From contig PMSM01000002.1 of assembly GCA_003168335.1 (NCBI GenBank), positions 310,001-374,000 of the forward strand: a stretch of 64,000 bases of DNA, read 5' to 3'. Below the pieces are notes generated by a model. That model had not been told where the DNA came from and ran no database searches. It worked only from the letters and a program-made list of their open reading frames with translations. This DNA is from Blastocatellia bacterium (lineage in GTDB: Bacteria > Acidobacteriota > Blastocatellia > Pyrinomonadales > Pyrinomonadaceae). A program made the position numbers and the translations under genes. Below, piece by piece: positions 1 to 9,883 of the stretch (the stretch's first letter is position 1; the number at the start of each line of letters is the position of its first letter).

Positions 1-1
1 G

Positions 2-694
2 CTGGAAATGTCAGCGGAAGCGCTGGCGATGCGCATGCTTTGCTCGGAAGCCAGCGTGGACGCGCAAAAGTTCCGCAGCGGCTACCTCTCCAACGAAGAA
101 TGGTCACGTCTGGGCAAGGCGCTGGGCAAACTTGCCGATGCGCGGATCTTTATTGATGATACCGCAGCGATATCGGTGCTTGAGATGCGCGCAAAAGCGC
201 GGCGGCTGGCAACAGAACAGAAGCAGCTCGACATGATCGTGGTTGATTACCTGCAACTTATGTCCGGTTCGTCGAACCGTTTTGAGTCGCGGCAACAGGA
301 AGTCTCGCAAATTTCGCGCGAGCTGAAAGCCCTGGCCAAAGAATTGAACATCCCGATGGTTGCGCTCTCACAATTATCGCGCGCGCCTGAGAACCGCACC
401 GACCACCGGCCGCAGCTTGCTGACCTGCGCGAATCGGGTGCGATCGAACAGGACGCCGACGTGGTGGCGTTCATCTATCGTGAAGAGCAGTACCACAAGA
501 GCGATGAGAACAAGAACATCGCCGAACTGATCGTGGCCAAGCAACGCAACGGCCCCACCGACACTGTCTATCTCGCGTTCCTGAATCAGTTCGCCAAATT
601 TGCCGACCTTGATCGAGATGCGCTGGGCTCTTATCTCGCCAGGTTCGATCGTTCCAAGGGCTCGCCACGAATCGCCCGCGGTGATGAGTTCTAG
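2..694 (+). CDS. dnaB: Replicative DNA helicase DnaB, C-terminal part (5' end outside window)
   Basis: This is the 3' half of the replicative hexameric helicase, which unwinds DNA at the fork using ATP. The reading frame is already open at base 2 (L-E-M-S-A-E-A-L), which matches the conserved segment after Walker A in the RecA-like domain, so the true start lies upstream of the window. Visible family motifs are Walker B (IVVDYLQLM), the H3/H4 region ([12 protein letters not shown], then [15 protein letters not shown]) and the C-terminal [15 protein letters not shown] segment with the arginine finger. The Walker A motif is not in view. The next gene on the same strand, 138 bp downstream, is alr; dnaB-alr adjacency is common in bacteria. 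A hairpin repeat lies in the gap. The family call is secure. Confidence 0.96.
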   Translation: MEMSAEALAMRMLCSEASVDAQKFRSGYLSNEEWSRLGKALGKLADARIFIDDTAAISVLEMRAKARRLATEQKQLDMIVVDYLQLMSGSSNRFESRQQEVSQISRELKALAKELNIPMVALSQLSRAPENRTDHRPQLADLRESGAIEQDADVVAFIYREEQYHKSDENKNIAELIVAKQRNGPTDTVYLAFLNQFAKFADLDRDALGSYLARFDRSKGSPRIARGDEF

Positions 695-720
695 AATCTC
701 CCCTATTACCAGTCAACAAA

Positions 721-778
721 TTTGGAGTGCGGCGACTTGTCGCCGCTTTTAAAAGCGCTGACAAGTCAGCGCACTCCA
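721..778. repeat. Hairpin repeat, GGAGTGCGGCGAC family, copy 1
   Basis: The element has outer arms TTTGGAGTGCG and CGCACTCCA enclosing two small palindromes, one around ACTTGT (GGCGACTTGTCGCC) and one around ACAAGT (GCTGACAAGTCAGC). It lies between dnaB and alr. Two related copies occur at 18750-18822 and 50773-50882. The stem letters differ between copies but stay paired, so this is a dispersed structured repeat and not coding sequence. Confidence 0.9.
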
Positions 779-832
779 CACCGGACGTTTCTGTTTGCAC
801 CGATCTGTGATTGACTGTTACACAAATCAACG

Positions 833-1984
833 ATGACGATAACGGAAGACAACAACGCTCGCCGCCCAACCTGGGCCGAGATCGATCTTGATGCACTCGC
901 GGAAAACCTGCGCGTGATTCGCGAGCGGGTTGGCCGCGAGGTAAAGGTCATGGCCGCCGTCAAAGCTGACGCCTACGGCCACGGCGCGGTGCCCTGCGCG
1001 CGGCGTTTGGAAGCGGAGGGCGTCGAATGGTTTGGCGTGGCTTTGCCCGAAGAGGGCATCGAGTTGAGACGGGTCGGAATCACCAAACCAATTCTTTGTC
1101 TCGGAGGATTTTGGGAAGGCCAGCAAAAGGCTTGCTTGCAGCAGAACCTGACGCCGGTTGTCTACCGTTTGGACATGATCGAATCGCTGGATCGCTTCGC
1201 GCGAGACGCGGGTGTCATCGCCGATGTTCACGTTAAGATCGATACCGGCATGGGGCGTTTGGGAGTGCGCGCCGATGACGTTTCACAATTCTGTGCGGCG
1301 CTGCAGGGTTTGCGTCACATCAGGGTTGATGGTTTGATGACGCATCTGGCTGCGGCCGACGATCCGGCGCAGGACGATTTCACGAAAGGCCAATTGGCGC
1401 GATTTGAACTGGCGGTCGAAATATTTCGTGAACGCGGCTTTGCGCCGAGTCATGTTCACGCGGCAAACTCGGCCGCCGCGTTTGCTTATCCAACAGCGCG
1501 CGGAGAAATGGTGCGACCCGGCGCCACTCTTTATGGTTTCAGTCGGGACGTCCTATCGCCGAACATTACGCCGCCGCGACTGCGACCGGTGATGTCTTTG
1601 CACTCGCGCATAATGCTTTTGAAAACGGTCGGCAAGCGAGAGAAGCTGGGTTACGGCTGCAGTTTTGAAACCTCGCGCGAAAGTTTGATTGCCACTATTC
1701 CAATCGGTTACGACGATGGTTACCGAAGGGCGTTGTCCAATCGCGGCCGCGTCATTGTAGGTGGAAAACTTGCGCCCGTAGTTGGCCGCATTTCGATGGA
1801 TCTGACGTTGATTGATGTCACGGACGTGCCGGGAGTTTCGCTGCGCGACCAGGTGACTTTGCTGGGGCGGCACGGCGCCCTGACGATCACTGCCGCAGAG
1901 GTTGCTGAACTTGCCGGAACGATCTCTTACGAGATCACCTGCGCGATTAGTAGTAGAGTTCCCAGAATTTATGCCAACGTGTAA
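833..1984 (+). CDS. alr: Alanine racemase
   Basis: PLP-dependent interconversion of L- and D-alanine, supplying D-Ala for peptidoglycan in the cytoplasm. The 383-residue length is normal for the family. The PLP lysine is K44 in AVKADAYGHG, the opposite-face catalytic tyrosine is Y274 in KLGYGCSF, and the PLP-phosphate-contact and dimer motifs (IDTGMGRLG, NSAAAF, VRPGATLYG, GRISMDLT) are all present in order. The N-terminal TIM barrel and C-terminal beta domain are both complete. The ATG at 833 has only a weak Shine-Dalgarno sequence, but the next in-frame ATG is K-V-M at residue 40, inside the conserved core. It follows dnaB on the same strand and is followed by an alpha/beta hydrolase after about 50 bp. 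Confidence 0.97.
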   Translation: MTITEDNNARRPTWAEIDLDALAENLRVIRERVGREVKVMAAVKADAYGHGAVPCARRLEAEGVEWFGVALPEEGIELRRVGITKPILCLGGFWEGQQKACLQQNLTPVVYRLDMIESLDRFARDAGVIADVHVKIDTGMGRLGVRADDVSQFCAALQGLRHIRVDGLMTHLAAADDPAQDDFTKGQLARFELAVEIFRERGFAPSHVHAANSAAAFAYPTARGEMVRPGATLYGFSRDVLSPNITPPRLRPVMSLHSRIMLLKTVGKREKLGYGCSFETSRESLIATIPIGYDDGYRRALSNRGRVIVGGKLAPVVGRISMDLTLIDVTDVPGVSLRDQVTLLGRHGALTITAAEVAELAGTISYEITCAISSRVPRIYANV

Positions 1985-2034
1985 AACCAGTCCTTCGTTT
2001 TCATGGTGCGCGGCATAGCTTTTCCCAACAGACA

Positions 2035-2724
2035 ATGGAACCTGAAGAGCTGAAAATTGCTGTGAACGACCGCGAGAGTGTGACGGCCCTGCTGTACCAA
2101 GCGTCGAAAGGCGAACGAGCGGGGGTGACAGCGGTGTTGGGTCACGGCGCCGGCGCGAACCAGTTGAGCGGTTTCATGCGCATGATTGCCGGCGGTTTGG
2201 CGGCGCGTGGAATTGACGCGATGACTTTCAATTTTCTCTACTCAGAGCTGGGACGCCATCTGCCGGATCCCAAAGCGCGACTTGAATCCTATTACGCGGC
2301 CGTCATCGACGCGGCGCTTCGGCACCGGAAGCTGAAAAAGAATCGTCTCGTGATTGGCGGCAAATCGATGGGCGGCCGTATCGCTTCACAAGTTGCGGCC
2401 GCACAGCCGGATGGCATTGCGGGTTTGGTCTTTCTCGGATATCCGCTGCATCCGCCCGGCCGACCTGATAAGTTGCGCGCCGATCATTTGAAAGATATTC
2501 ACGCGCCGATGCTGTTTGTTCAGGGCGCTCGTGATTCGTTCGGGACAGAGGAAGAAATCCGCGACGTGATTAAGAAGCTTAATCTGCCAGCGACGCTTTA
2601 CGCGATCGAAGGCGGTGATCATTCTTTCAAGGTTCCTAAGCGCCTCGGCGTGCCGCAGCAAGACGTTTACGAAACGGTGATGGACGAGGTTGCCCGTTGG
2701 TTGGTACAGAACCGCTCGCGGTAG
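2035..2724 (+). CDS. Alpha/beta hydrolase, KANL3/Tex30-like
   Basis: A 229-residue cytoplasmic alpha/beta hydrolase resembling the KANL3/Tex30 family (dienelactone-hydrolase-like). Visible features are GHGAGANQLSGFM near the oxyanion hole, the nucleophile elbow GGKSMGGR with S111, the conserved GYPLHPPGRPDKLR segment after it, a probable acid in GARDSFGT and a histidine in EGGDHSFK. No signal peptide is seen. The substrate cannot be told from sequence. It lies 50 bp after alr, so co-transcription is possible. The last codons and stop fall inside a small palindrome (2711-2733) between this gene and the convergent transporter gene. Confidence 0.85.
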   Translation: MEPEELKIAVNDRESVTALLYQASKGERAGVTAVLGHGAGANQLSGFMRMIAGGLAARGIDAMTFNFLYSELGRHLPDPKARLESYYAAVIDAALRHRKLKKNRLVIGGKSMGGRIASQVAAAQPDGIAGLVFLGYPLHPPGRPDKLRADHLKDIHAPMLFVQGARDSFGTEEEIRDVIKKLNLPATLYAIEGGDHSFKVPKRLGVPQQDVYETVMDEVARWLVQNRSR

Positions 2725-2733
2725 CGAGCGGGT
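2711..2733. repeat. Palindrome over the stop codon of the hydrolase gene
   Basis: CCGCTCGC-GGTA-GCGAGCGG forms an 8-bp perfect stem with a 4-nt loop. The TAG stop of the upstream gene sits in the loop and right arm. It lies between convergent genes and could help end transcription, but there is no T tract, so a REP-like palindrome is the safer reading. Confidence 0.6.
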
Positions 2734-2798
2734 TGTTCGCGCGGCGCGCTCCCGTCAGACCACTTGGGTTTAGCGGACAGGCGATCTTGCAGGGCTAA

Positions 2799-5700
2799 TC
2801 AGAACCCGGTTTTCAACACCAACACAATCGTCCGCCCAGGGGTGACTGTGTCTACCGCTGAGCCGAACCCTGGGGCGCCAATCACCCTGACCGGCAATCC
2901 GAAGTTCGCGCGATTCAAAGCATTGAAGAACTCGGCGCGAAGCAGGAGGTTCTTCGTTTCCCCAAACTTGAAGGTGCGGCTAACTGACAGATCAAGATCG
3001 ATGAAGTTGTCGCCTCGAACTGTATTCCGGCCCACGGCGCCATTGCTTCCGAAGGTGAAGAAATCGGTGAGCTGTTTTCCTGGCACGAGGGTGACCCTTT
3101 GTGGTCCGTGTGCTGTGAGAAAGATGAGCCCGTTCGTCGTCGAAGGACGATCAGTTAGATTCCCATCCTGATTGGCGTCAACGGGCAGATTGAGTGTGAA
3201 AGGCTGTCCTGTATGCGCCTGGAAGATCGAAGCAATTTGCCAGTTCTTCCACAATCTGCCGGCGCCGCTACTCGAATTGCGATAGAAGGGGAGGTCCCAC
3301 AGCAAGGAAGCAACAAAGCGTTGGCGAATGTCGAAACTCGCATCGCCGCGTTCAGCCTGGAAGTTGAATGAGTCTTGTGCAATTACCGGCGCGCCGGCAA
3401 TCGGGAAAAGATCCGAGACATCGTCTATGGCGTGCGACCAGGTGTAGGCGGCCGTGAACTGATAGTTATGGCCGTAGCGTTTGCGCGCCTCGATTTGCAG
3501 CGCGTTGTAATTAGAACTGGCTGAGTTCTCGAAGATTTGATAAGGACCAAGGTTGGGGTTGCGACGGCCCGGGGCTGAGGCCGGAAGAACCTGAACGTCT
3601 AGCGGAGTGGCAGTTGAGATGAGTTCTATATGCGGAATGACATCCTTACCGTTATTGGGAGTGGTCAGGCGTGTGAGGTTAGTCCCCTTGCTTCCGACAT
3701 AAGCAATCGAGAACAAGTATCCCTTTAAGACTTCTCGTTCTGCCGTCAGGTGCCATTGCTGTGCGTATGGTGAACGCAGTTTCTTCTCGGGCAATGTGAA
3801 CGCTAACGAATTGGCAATCCGGATAAGCGCCAGGCCAAAGTACCGGGGGTCGAGCCCAAATTGATTACAAGTCCCAAACTGATTGCACGGAGTTTGCGCA
3901 AGTAAGAAGATTGGAGGCACGATGTGTCTAGGGTCAGGGTTAGGGTTAGTATCAGTTAGTTGGAAGGCTAGAAATCTTGCCGGATTGTTAAAATCGAACG
4001 CGTTGCCACCTGCTCCGCTGGCTTGGAAATTAAACTGAAATTCGGTCGGAAAAACATTGCGAGACTGGCTGACAACTGCGCCTAGGATCGCGTCATAGTA
4101 GATTCCGTAGCCCCCACGTATTACCGTCTTGCCGCTTCGGTCAACTGACCAGGCGAATCCCAAGCGCGGAGCAAAATTATTGTAGTCGGGATCATATATT
4201 CTTCGTCGACCATCAACTATCTGCCGGTAAGCGTCGACTGTGGCATTGAATGGCCCCAAACAGGCCACGCATACTGTGGTGCCGTTGTACGGAAAGGGCA
4301 ACGTAGTACCCGCTGGCGGTAGGGTTTCAAGGTGCAGCGCGCTTTCAATACGGTTATTCACCTCGCGTGGCACTGTGTTGTATTCGTACCGTAAGCCGAA
4401 GTCGAGTACAAAGTTTTGTCGAATGCGCCAGTTGTCATTAACAAATCCTTGATACTCGGTAAAGCGCAGACCAATGGTTGAATCCGGAGGGCCGAGTGTC
4501 ATTGTCTGGAGGACCGATGATGGAACTCCGAGCGTCGCCGCTTGCACCCCAGGGATCAAAGTCTCACTAATAACATTTCCGCCGCTTTTTACGATGAATG
4601 TGCCATAGCCGAAGACAGCCTCCGGACGATAGAGTCGATCGAGTACGCTGTTCAACTGGTAGCGTCGAATATTAGCGCCAAACTTGATTGAATGATTTCC
4701 CGCCGACCACGAGATTGAATCTGCGTATTGAAATGTATTGCTGGCGCGACGCTGCGGGAAAGTAGAGGCGTTAACACCGACAGGACTGTACGGCTCAATT
4801 AATAGTTCACCAAGCGGACCCGTGCTCGCCACGCCGGTGATCCCCGGAAAAACGTGCGCGGCGTCCACGTACGCCGTCTCAACTGAGCTCGCCGAAAAGA
4901 TGAATGGATTATTCGGATACTCAAACAAATTGAGCAGCGTGCGTCCAAAAGAAAAGCGGGCTTGATTACTGATAGTATGGCCGAGCGCCTGGTCCCAGAT
5001 CAGGGAGAAGTTATTTGAGCGGGTTCGGGAATCCAGCGTTGAGCGGATAGCTTGATTGACGCTGGGAAGAACGCGCCCATCATCCGTAAAATTGTAGCGA
5101 CCGCTCAGGGAACTGCTCAAATTGATTTGATGCGTCAATCTCAACGACAAGATAACGCCTTCATTATCGGCAGGCGCTCTCGTCGTAAACGTGTTCGGTC
5201 CGTAAGGTCCATTCGGATTGTTGGGCAGGGGATATAGACTGAGAACTTCTCTCCCCAAGGGCAATGCACCTTCAATGAAAAACCGAGGAGGCAGGCGAGA
5301 CTGGCTTCCAAATATGGTAGTGAGTTCAGCTCCGCCTTGAAAGCGGCGCTCTGCAACCGTAGGCGTTGAGAAGTGCTGCGTCACAGACGCCCTGGTCTGA
5401 TCGCGTTCCAGACTCACGAAAAACTGCGTCCGGTTACGAATGATTGGCCCACTATAGGTCAAACCTGCCTGCGTGCGCGTGAATGGCGTCTTGCCGCTGG
5501 TATCGAAAAAGTTCCGCGCATTCAATCTCGAATCAGTAAACAACGCAAACAACTGTCCGTGATACTTGTTGCCGCCATACTTCGTCACGGCATTAACCTG
5601 AGAACCAAAATTGCGGCCCAGCTCTGTATCCCAAAGCAGAGTAGAAATCGAAACCTCTTTGACCGACTCAATCGGCTGGGGAACCAGAGCAACGAAGCCC

Positions 5701-6860
5701 TGCCGCCTCATGCCAACATCGGGATCGTTATTGTCCGAGCCATCTATCGAAAAATTATTCGACCGAGCGCGCATTCCGTTCACGGAAAACTGTCCTGCCG
5801 TCCCGATGCCAAATCCCACTCCTGGCCCGCGCACGCCGGGCGTGTACGGCGGCGGCGCAACACCAGGCGCCAGTAGCGCAAATTCATCGAAGCTGCGCAT
5901 TGCGGTTGCGCCACCTACCGGCAGCGAGTTGATCTGACGTTCGGAAAAATTGCTGGTACGGGCAGCATCCGTGGAATTCACCATCGCGGCGGCGCCAGCG
6001 CCTTCGTAGGAGGGCTGTGCTGTTTGGCCTGGTTTCTGGGGGGCCGTTGCGGGTTGTCGGTTGTTTGGCGGGGTAGTAATCGGTCGGCGATCCTTCAGCC
6101 TCGCGCCAGTGATAGCACCGCCGGTTTCAGTGAATCCCGGGCGGCGAAATTGTGCAGGCTGAATTACCGCCGGCCGTCCCTGACTTGTGACCGGTAAACG
6201 CGATGACAACGTGTCCAGTTCCGGCTGACGACGATAGGGAAACAGGACGCCGACAAACTGAGTACCTTCTGTTTGCGGAGTAAGGAAGATCGAAGAAACT
6301 CCAAGCAGCTCGCCGCGTCTGCCGTCCCACCGGGCAGTGACCTTATACAGGTCGAAAGGAAGGTCGGGAAGGCTATAGGAACCTGCCTGGTTCGCAACCG
6401 TTTCGTGAGTCACATTATCGCTCTTGCCAACGGCGAAGATCCTGGCTCCGGGCAACACATTGCCGGCGGTATCAATCACCTTTCCATTCAGCGTGCCTGT
6501 GAGCAGAGTAAACAGCGGCAATTTGATGACATTCTTTTGATTGAACTGGATCGGAAAGCTCTTGATCGTTTGCTCGCGAAAACCGTCCTTTGACGCGGTG
6601 ATTTTATAGCTGCCGGGCGGCAGGTTGAAAATGGTGTAGCTTCCCGTCTCGTCCGTCCTGGTCGCGCGGCGATTTCCATTCTCTTCATTCTCAACCGTGA
6701 TCCTGGTTTCCGACAGGCCCCGGCCCGCTCTATCGCGCACCAGACCGAGGAGCGTCCCCGATGTAGTCTGAGCGTTGAGATGTGGGGTGGCCGCGAGCAG
6801 AAGAAAAGCGGCGAGAATTACTAGCCGTTTTGCGATCGAGGTCAATTGACGAGCGGGCAT
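2799..6860 (-). CDS. TonB-dependent transporter, Oar-like, with carboxypeptidase-regulatory domains
   Basis: A very large outer-membrane beta-barrel protein (1353 residues) of the Oar/CarboxypepD_reg type that is expanded in Acidobacteria and Bacteroidetes. The start is set at 6860 (ATG, M-P-A-R-Q) because AAAGGAGG lies about 7 bases upstream and a signal peptide follows directly (VILAAFLLLAATPHLNAQ). Next come two tandem carboxypeptidase-regulatory-like beta-sandwich domains (about residues 30-95 and 120-185), a Pro/Gln-rich linker, a plug domain (SVNGMRARSNNFSIDGSD, then GSQVNAVTKYGGNKYHG) and a barrel of about 900 residues ending in a terminal aromatic residue (LVLKTGF). The ligand is unknown. 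The 297 bp upstream to the next gene hold no further feature I can support. No sigma/anti-sigma pair is adjacent. Confidence 0.9.
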   Translation of the reverse strand: MPARQLTSIAKRLVILAAFLLLAATPHLNAQTTSGTLLGLVRDRAGRGLSETRITVENEENGNRRATRTDETGSYTIFNLPPGSYKITASKDGFREQTIKSFPIQFNQKNVIKLPLFTLLTGTLNGKVIDTAGNVLPGARIFAVGKSDNVTHETVANQAGSYSLPDLPFDLYKVTARWDGRRGELLGVSSIFLTPQTEGTQFVGVLFPYRRQPELDTLSSRLPVTSQGRPAVIQPAQFRRPGFTETGGAITGARLKDRRPITTPPNNRQPATAPQKPGQTAQPSYEGAGAAAMVNSTDAARTSNFSERQINSLPVGGATAMRSFDEFALLAPGVAPPPYTPGVRGPGVGFGIGTAGQFSVNGMRARSNNFSIDGSDNNDPDVGMRRQGFVALVPQPIESVKEVSISTLLWDTELGRNFGSQVNAVTKYGGNKYHGQLFALFTDSRLNARNFFDTSGKTPFTRTQAGLTYSGPIIRNRTQFFVSLERDQTRASVTQHFSTPTVAERRFQGGAELTTIFGSQSRLPPRFFIEGALPLGREVLSLYPLPNNPNGPYGPNTFTTRAPADNEGVILSLRLTHQINLSSSLSGRYNFTDDGRVLPSVNQAIRSTLDSRTRSNNFSLIWDQALGHTISNQARFSFGRTLLNLFEYPNNPFIFSASSVETAYVDAAHVFPGITGVASTGPLGELLIEPYSPVGVNASTFPQRRASNTFQYADSISWSAGNHSIKFGANIRRYQLNSVLDRLYRPEAVFGYGTFIVKSGGNVISETLIPGVQAATLGVPSSVLQTMTLGPPDSTIGLRFTEYQGFVNDNWRIRQNFVLDFGLRYEYNTVPREVNNRIESALHLETLPPAGTTLPFPYNGTTVCVACLGPFNATVDAYRQIVDGRRRIYDPDYNNFAPRLGFAWSVDRSGKTVIRGGYGIYYDAILGAVVSQSRNVFPTEFQFNFQASGAGGNAFDFNNPARFLAFQLTDTNPNPDPRHIVPPIFLLAQTPCNQFGTCNQFGLDPRYFGLALIRIANSLAFTLPEKKLRSPYAQQWHLTAEREVLKGYLFSIAYVGSKGTNLTRLTTPNNGKDVIPHIELISTATPLDVQVLPASAPGRRNPNLGPYQIFENSASSNYNALQIEARKRYGHNYQFTAAYTWSHAIDDVSDLFPIAGAPVIAQDSFNFQAERGDASFDIRQRFVASLLWDLPFYRNSSSGAGRLWKNWQIASIFQAHTGQPFTLNLPVDANQDGNLTDRPSTTNGLIFLTAHGPQRVTLVPGKQLTDFFTFGSNGAVGRNTVRGDNFIDLDLSVSRTFKFGETKNLLLRAEFFNALNRANFGLPVRVIGAPGFGSAVDTVTPGRTIVLVLKTGF

Positions 6861-7157
6861 GGAGTAAGCCTCCTTTGCTTCAATTGCCGGCCGGGCTTTT
6901 TTGCGGGTCAATAACGAGGTTGCTCTGCTCAATCACGATCTCGAGAGGAGATCAGATAGGGACTGAAGACACTTAATCAACGAGGTCCTTAGACCTGCGC
7001 CGCGATCAAAACCAAAAAGACAAATGACTGAGAGCTTTCCAGGCTAAGCCGCGTTGGCGTTGCAAGACTTCAGAAACTGCGGCGGAGCATATACCTGCAA
7101 GGCTTCGCAATGCAAGGTTTTCGGCAACGCAACGCGGGAAAGAGTCTATGCTTGCCT

Positions 7158-8456
7158 TTACTGAGGTACTTTTACGCTTGGTGGGCGAATGAACAGGTCG
7201 TCAACCGAGAACTTCTCGATGTCAAAAGTGCGAAAACCAATACTGCCGGAAGGAAAGGTGTTGTCCGGGTCGGAATAATCGCCGAGGTTGGTCAACACAC
7301 CTGTTTCGGCCGGTGTGATCGTGTGAATGATCCGGCCTTTCTCTGCTGTGATATGGATCTCATATTGGCCGCCCGCCGAGAGTTTGGCGACTACCGGCAC
7401 GGAACTCTTGAAATGCGTCGGGCTAACTCTATTGTCATGTACCACGTAGGTGAGGAACCGATTCGGATATTGTCCTTCCGGTCCCGACAGATAGAACAAG
7501 TAATAATTGCCGGCGTCCGGCTGCACCTTTAGCGCCCATACCGCGCCGGCCGCATTCTCCAGCTGGAGATGAAAACTCATCTCAAAGTCCCCGTAGTTAA
7601 TCCCCTTCGCGAAACCAATCAGCGGCTGGTTCTCGACCAGGAGACGGCCCTGTTTGGTGATGGTCCAACCGGTAGGTGGCGGCTTCCAGCGGTCCAGATT
7701 GAGAAACTCTTCACTGAACTCAATCGAAGTAAGCGGAGTTGGACTGACAGGCTTGTGCTTAAACCGGCTGTAAGCTATTACCGCGCTGATAACTGCAACC
7801 ATGACGATCACGAGAGCGGTTAGGTAGAGTCTCCATTTGGATCCTGATTCTCGTATCTTCCTGGACAGCTTGGGTGGAGCGGTTATCGACTCCGTGCTTT
7901 GCGGTGGCAGCGTCTCTCGCGACGTCCTGATTTGAGCCTGCGGTGCATCGGCACCTCCGCTTTCGGTTGTCTTGCGTACTGCATCCAAAGTTTGCTGAGC
8001 CGGCGGGGACGCCGCTGTTTTGATTAGCTCGCAGATTCTAACCAGCTCGCGGTTGAGCTTCGCGCGGGTGAGTGTATCCAGAGGCTTTGCCGGGTCGTTC
8101 GCAGCTTGATAATTCTTGATCTCCGTCTCGGTAAATGAGCTGGCACTTACGGCCACCCAGAGAATGGTGAGCCCCTCTTCTTGAGCAGCTTCCAGCAAGG
8201 TTGGCAACTCATGATCTGCGACGAAATCGGACGCAAGGAAATTAGGACTGACTAGCAGCAAGGCAACCTTGGCCGACGACAAGGCTGTTTCGATCTCTTC
8301 CCTCCACTTAGCGCCGGCCCGGATCTTGGTATCGTCCCAGACCTGTATCTTGTTGGTGCGCTCGAACGGTTTGAGATGAACCTGAAGCTTCCGCAGCCAC
8401 TCTTGATCTTCGTGGCTATAACTAATGAAGACTTGATCGCGCACGATTGTGCTCAT
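7158..8456 (-). CDS. TIR domain - transmembrane - beta-sandwich protein
   Basis: A 432-residue protein with a cytoplasmic TIR_2-type domain at about residues 7-145. It opens with [36 protein letters not shown] contains E83, the candidate catalytic glutamate of an NAD-cleaving TIR. A Pro/Ser/Thr linker (150-205) leads to one membrane helix (about 209-231, [20 protein letters not shown]). The C-terminal 190 residues ([30 protein letters not shown]) resemble the concanavalin-like DUF1080/LamG fold and would lie in the periplasm. The start at 8456 is chosen because the TIR fold begins at once; the open frame upstream is low-complexity and unlike the family. The gene is divergent from the PhzF gene across 243 bp. 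No partner effector or sensor gene is adjacent. Its function is unknown; TIR signalling is inferred. Confidence 0.85.
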   Translation of the reverse strand: MSTIVRDQVFISYSHEDQEWLRKLQVHLKPFERTNKIQVWDDTKIRAGAKWREEIETALSSAKVALLLVSPNFLASDFVADHELPTLLEAAQEEGLTILWVAVSASSFTETEIKNYQAANDPAKPLDTLTRAKLNRELVRICELIKTAASPPAQQTLDAVRKTTESGGADAPQAQIRTSRETLPPQSTESITAPPKLSRKIRESGSKWRLYLTALVIVMVAVISAVIAYSRFKHKPVSPTPLTSIEFSEEFLNLDRWKPPPTGWTITKQGRLLVENQPLIGFAKGINYGDFEMSFHLQLENAAGAVWALKVQPDAGNYYLFYLSGPEGQYPNRFLTYVVHDNRVSPTHFKSSVPVVAKLSAGGQYEIHITAEKGRIIHTITPAETGVLTNLGDYSDPDNTFPSGSIGFRTFDIEKFSVDDLFIRPPSVKVPQ

Positions 8457-8699
8457 GGCGGCAAAATTAATTCGGTAAACCGACGCGGTGTAAGAAGGTC
8501 TGCTGCAAGCGCTGTTACCGGCACATTCTAGACGAGTCCTGCTGAGTAGGCCAGCAAGCCAATACCTTGGGGTTTTGACCTTGGAAATCAACGTAAGCTT
8601 TGATTCGCTTGCATACGGTCTCCGCGCGCGCGCTTGACCCAGGTCGTCACGTCCGCGATCATTCTCGACCAAATCTATTTGAAAGTGAGATGAACCAAA

Positions 8700-9656
8700 T
8701 TGGGCTCTTATCCCTTTATTCAACTGGACGTATTCACAGATCGAGCTTTTACTGGAAATCCACTAGCAGTGTTTCCCGACGCGGAAGGACTTAGTGACGA
8801 ACAGATGCAGCAGATCGCGCGCGAGATGAATTTGTCGGAAACCGTTTTTGTCGTGCCCTCGGAAGAAGAAGAAGTGCTGCGTCGTCTGCGAATCTTCACG
8901 CCGGGGAGTGAACTTCCCTTTGCCGGCCATCCGGTGGTGGGCACCTGGAACTGTCTGGCGCGCGAAGGCATCGTGCCGCCGCCCGAAAATGGAAATGGGT
9001 GGGTACGAATCAAACACGAAGTCGGCATCGGCATTCTGCCGGTAGATATCGAGTTCAAAGACGGTGCGCCCGAGCGGGTGGTGATGACGCAGGGAAGGTT
9101 TGAAATTCGCGGCGAGATCGACGACGGGCAGGAGCTGGCCGACATTGCACGCGCTTTGGGTTTGGCGCGCGAGGATCTGGACGAGAGCTTGCCGATTCAA
9201 GCAGTCTCAACCGGAAATACGATGCTGCTCGTGCCGGTGCGATCGCTGGCAAAGCTGGGTCACTGTCGGGTGAATCTGCCGATGCTCAGCGAGATTTACG
9301 AACGGAGTAATTCGTTCGGCGGCGGCACCGGTTGCTACGCGTTCACGCGCGAGACGATCGAGACTGGAGAGATTAGAGGGGCCCGCGCGCACGCGCGCTT
9401 CTTTATTGGCCAGAACATCGGCGAAGATCCGGCCACGGGCAGCGCTGCCGGACCGCTCGGTGGGTATCTGGTGCATCACGGTGCCGCCGGTGTCGATCCA
9501 GTCGACGGCGTTTACAAGTTCGTGATCGAGCAGGGCGATTTCATTAATCGCGCCAGCCGCATCGGTCTGGAAGTTAAAGGCGAACAGGGTAAGGTCGAAG
9601 AGGTTCGCGTGGGCGGAACATCGGTGGTGGTGGCGCGAGGGACGGTGGAGTTCTGA
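8700..9656 (+). CDS. PhzF family isomerase/epimerase
   Basis: A 318-residue member of the PhzF/DAP-epimerase-fold family. It has the N-terminal signature [20 protein letters not shown], the conserved glutamate region [27 protein letters not shown] and the C-terminal [17 protein letters not shown] segment, all in canonical order and spacing. The start is a TTG at 8700, since no in-frame ATG precedes the conserved N-terminus; the ATG at 8690 is out of frame. PhzF itself isomerises DHHA in phenazine synthesis, but no other phz genes are nearby, so this is a family member of unknown substrate. It is followed by a hairpin repeat and a flavoprotein gene. Confidence 0.9.
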   Translation: MGSYPFIQLDVFTDRAFTGNPLAVFPDAEGLSDEQMQQIAREMNLSETVFVVPSEEEEVLRRLRIFTPGSELPFAGHPVVGTWNCLAREGIVPPPENGNGWVRIKHEVGIGILPVDIEFKDGAPERVVMTQGRFEIRGEIDDGQELADIARALGLAREDLDESLPIQAVSTGNTMLLVPVRSLAKLGHCRVNLPMLSEIYERSNSFGGGTGCYAFTRETIETGEIRGARAHARFFIGQNIGEDPATGSAAGPLGGYLVHHGAAGVDPVDGVYKFVIEQGDFINRASRIGLEVKGEQGKVEEVRVGGTSVVVARGTVEF

Positions 9657-9696
9657 GAGCCGAGCCAGCAGTGCAATTCAGGGACGGGCGCAGCTG

Positions 9697-9844
9697 GGCT
9701 CCGTTAGGAGCCCGATGTTTATAGCTTGTGCAACCACGTTTTCACTCTGCGCCAGCGAGCAGCGTCAGGATGACGCCGCTCGCTGGCGACCACCAATCAA
9801 ACTATCGTTGTCGTGCTATAAACATTAGGCTCCGCTGGAGCCTT
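9697..9844. repeat. Compound hairpin repeat, GTTTATAGC family, copy 1
   Basis: Outer palindromes GGCTCCGTTAGGAGCC (9697-9712) and AGGCTCCGCTGGAGCCT (9827-9843) flank inverted arms GATGTTTATAGC (9714-9725) and GCTATAAACATT (9815-9826). Inside these is a second inverted pair, CGCCAGCGAGCAGCGTCA (9750-9767) against TGACGCCGCTCGCTGGCG (9771-9788). A related copy with the same architecture lies at 61138-61286. The element sits just upstream of the YpdA-like gene. Confidence 0.88.
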
Positions 9845-9883
9845 ATGCGGACTTACAAGACCCGGACCCTAGTGTTTCCGATT

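Noticed and set aside
2711-2733. Rho-independent terminator between the hydrolase and transporter genes
   Set aside because: The stem is strong but there is no T tract on either strand; it is kept only as a palindrome.
8700-9656. Phenazine biosynthesis locus
   Set aside because: Only a PhzF-family gene is present; none of the other phz genes are nearby.
7158-9656. TIR and PhzF genes as a two-gene defence operon
   Set aside because: The genes are divergent with a 243-bp gap, and PhzF is an ordinary metabolic family.
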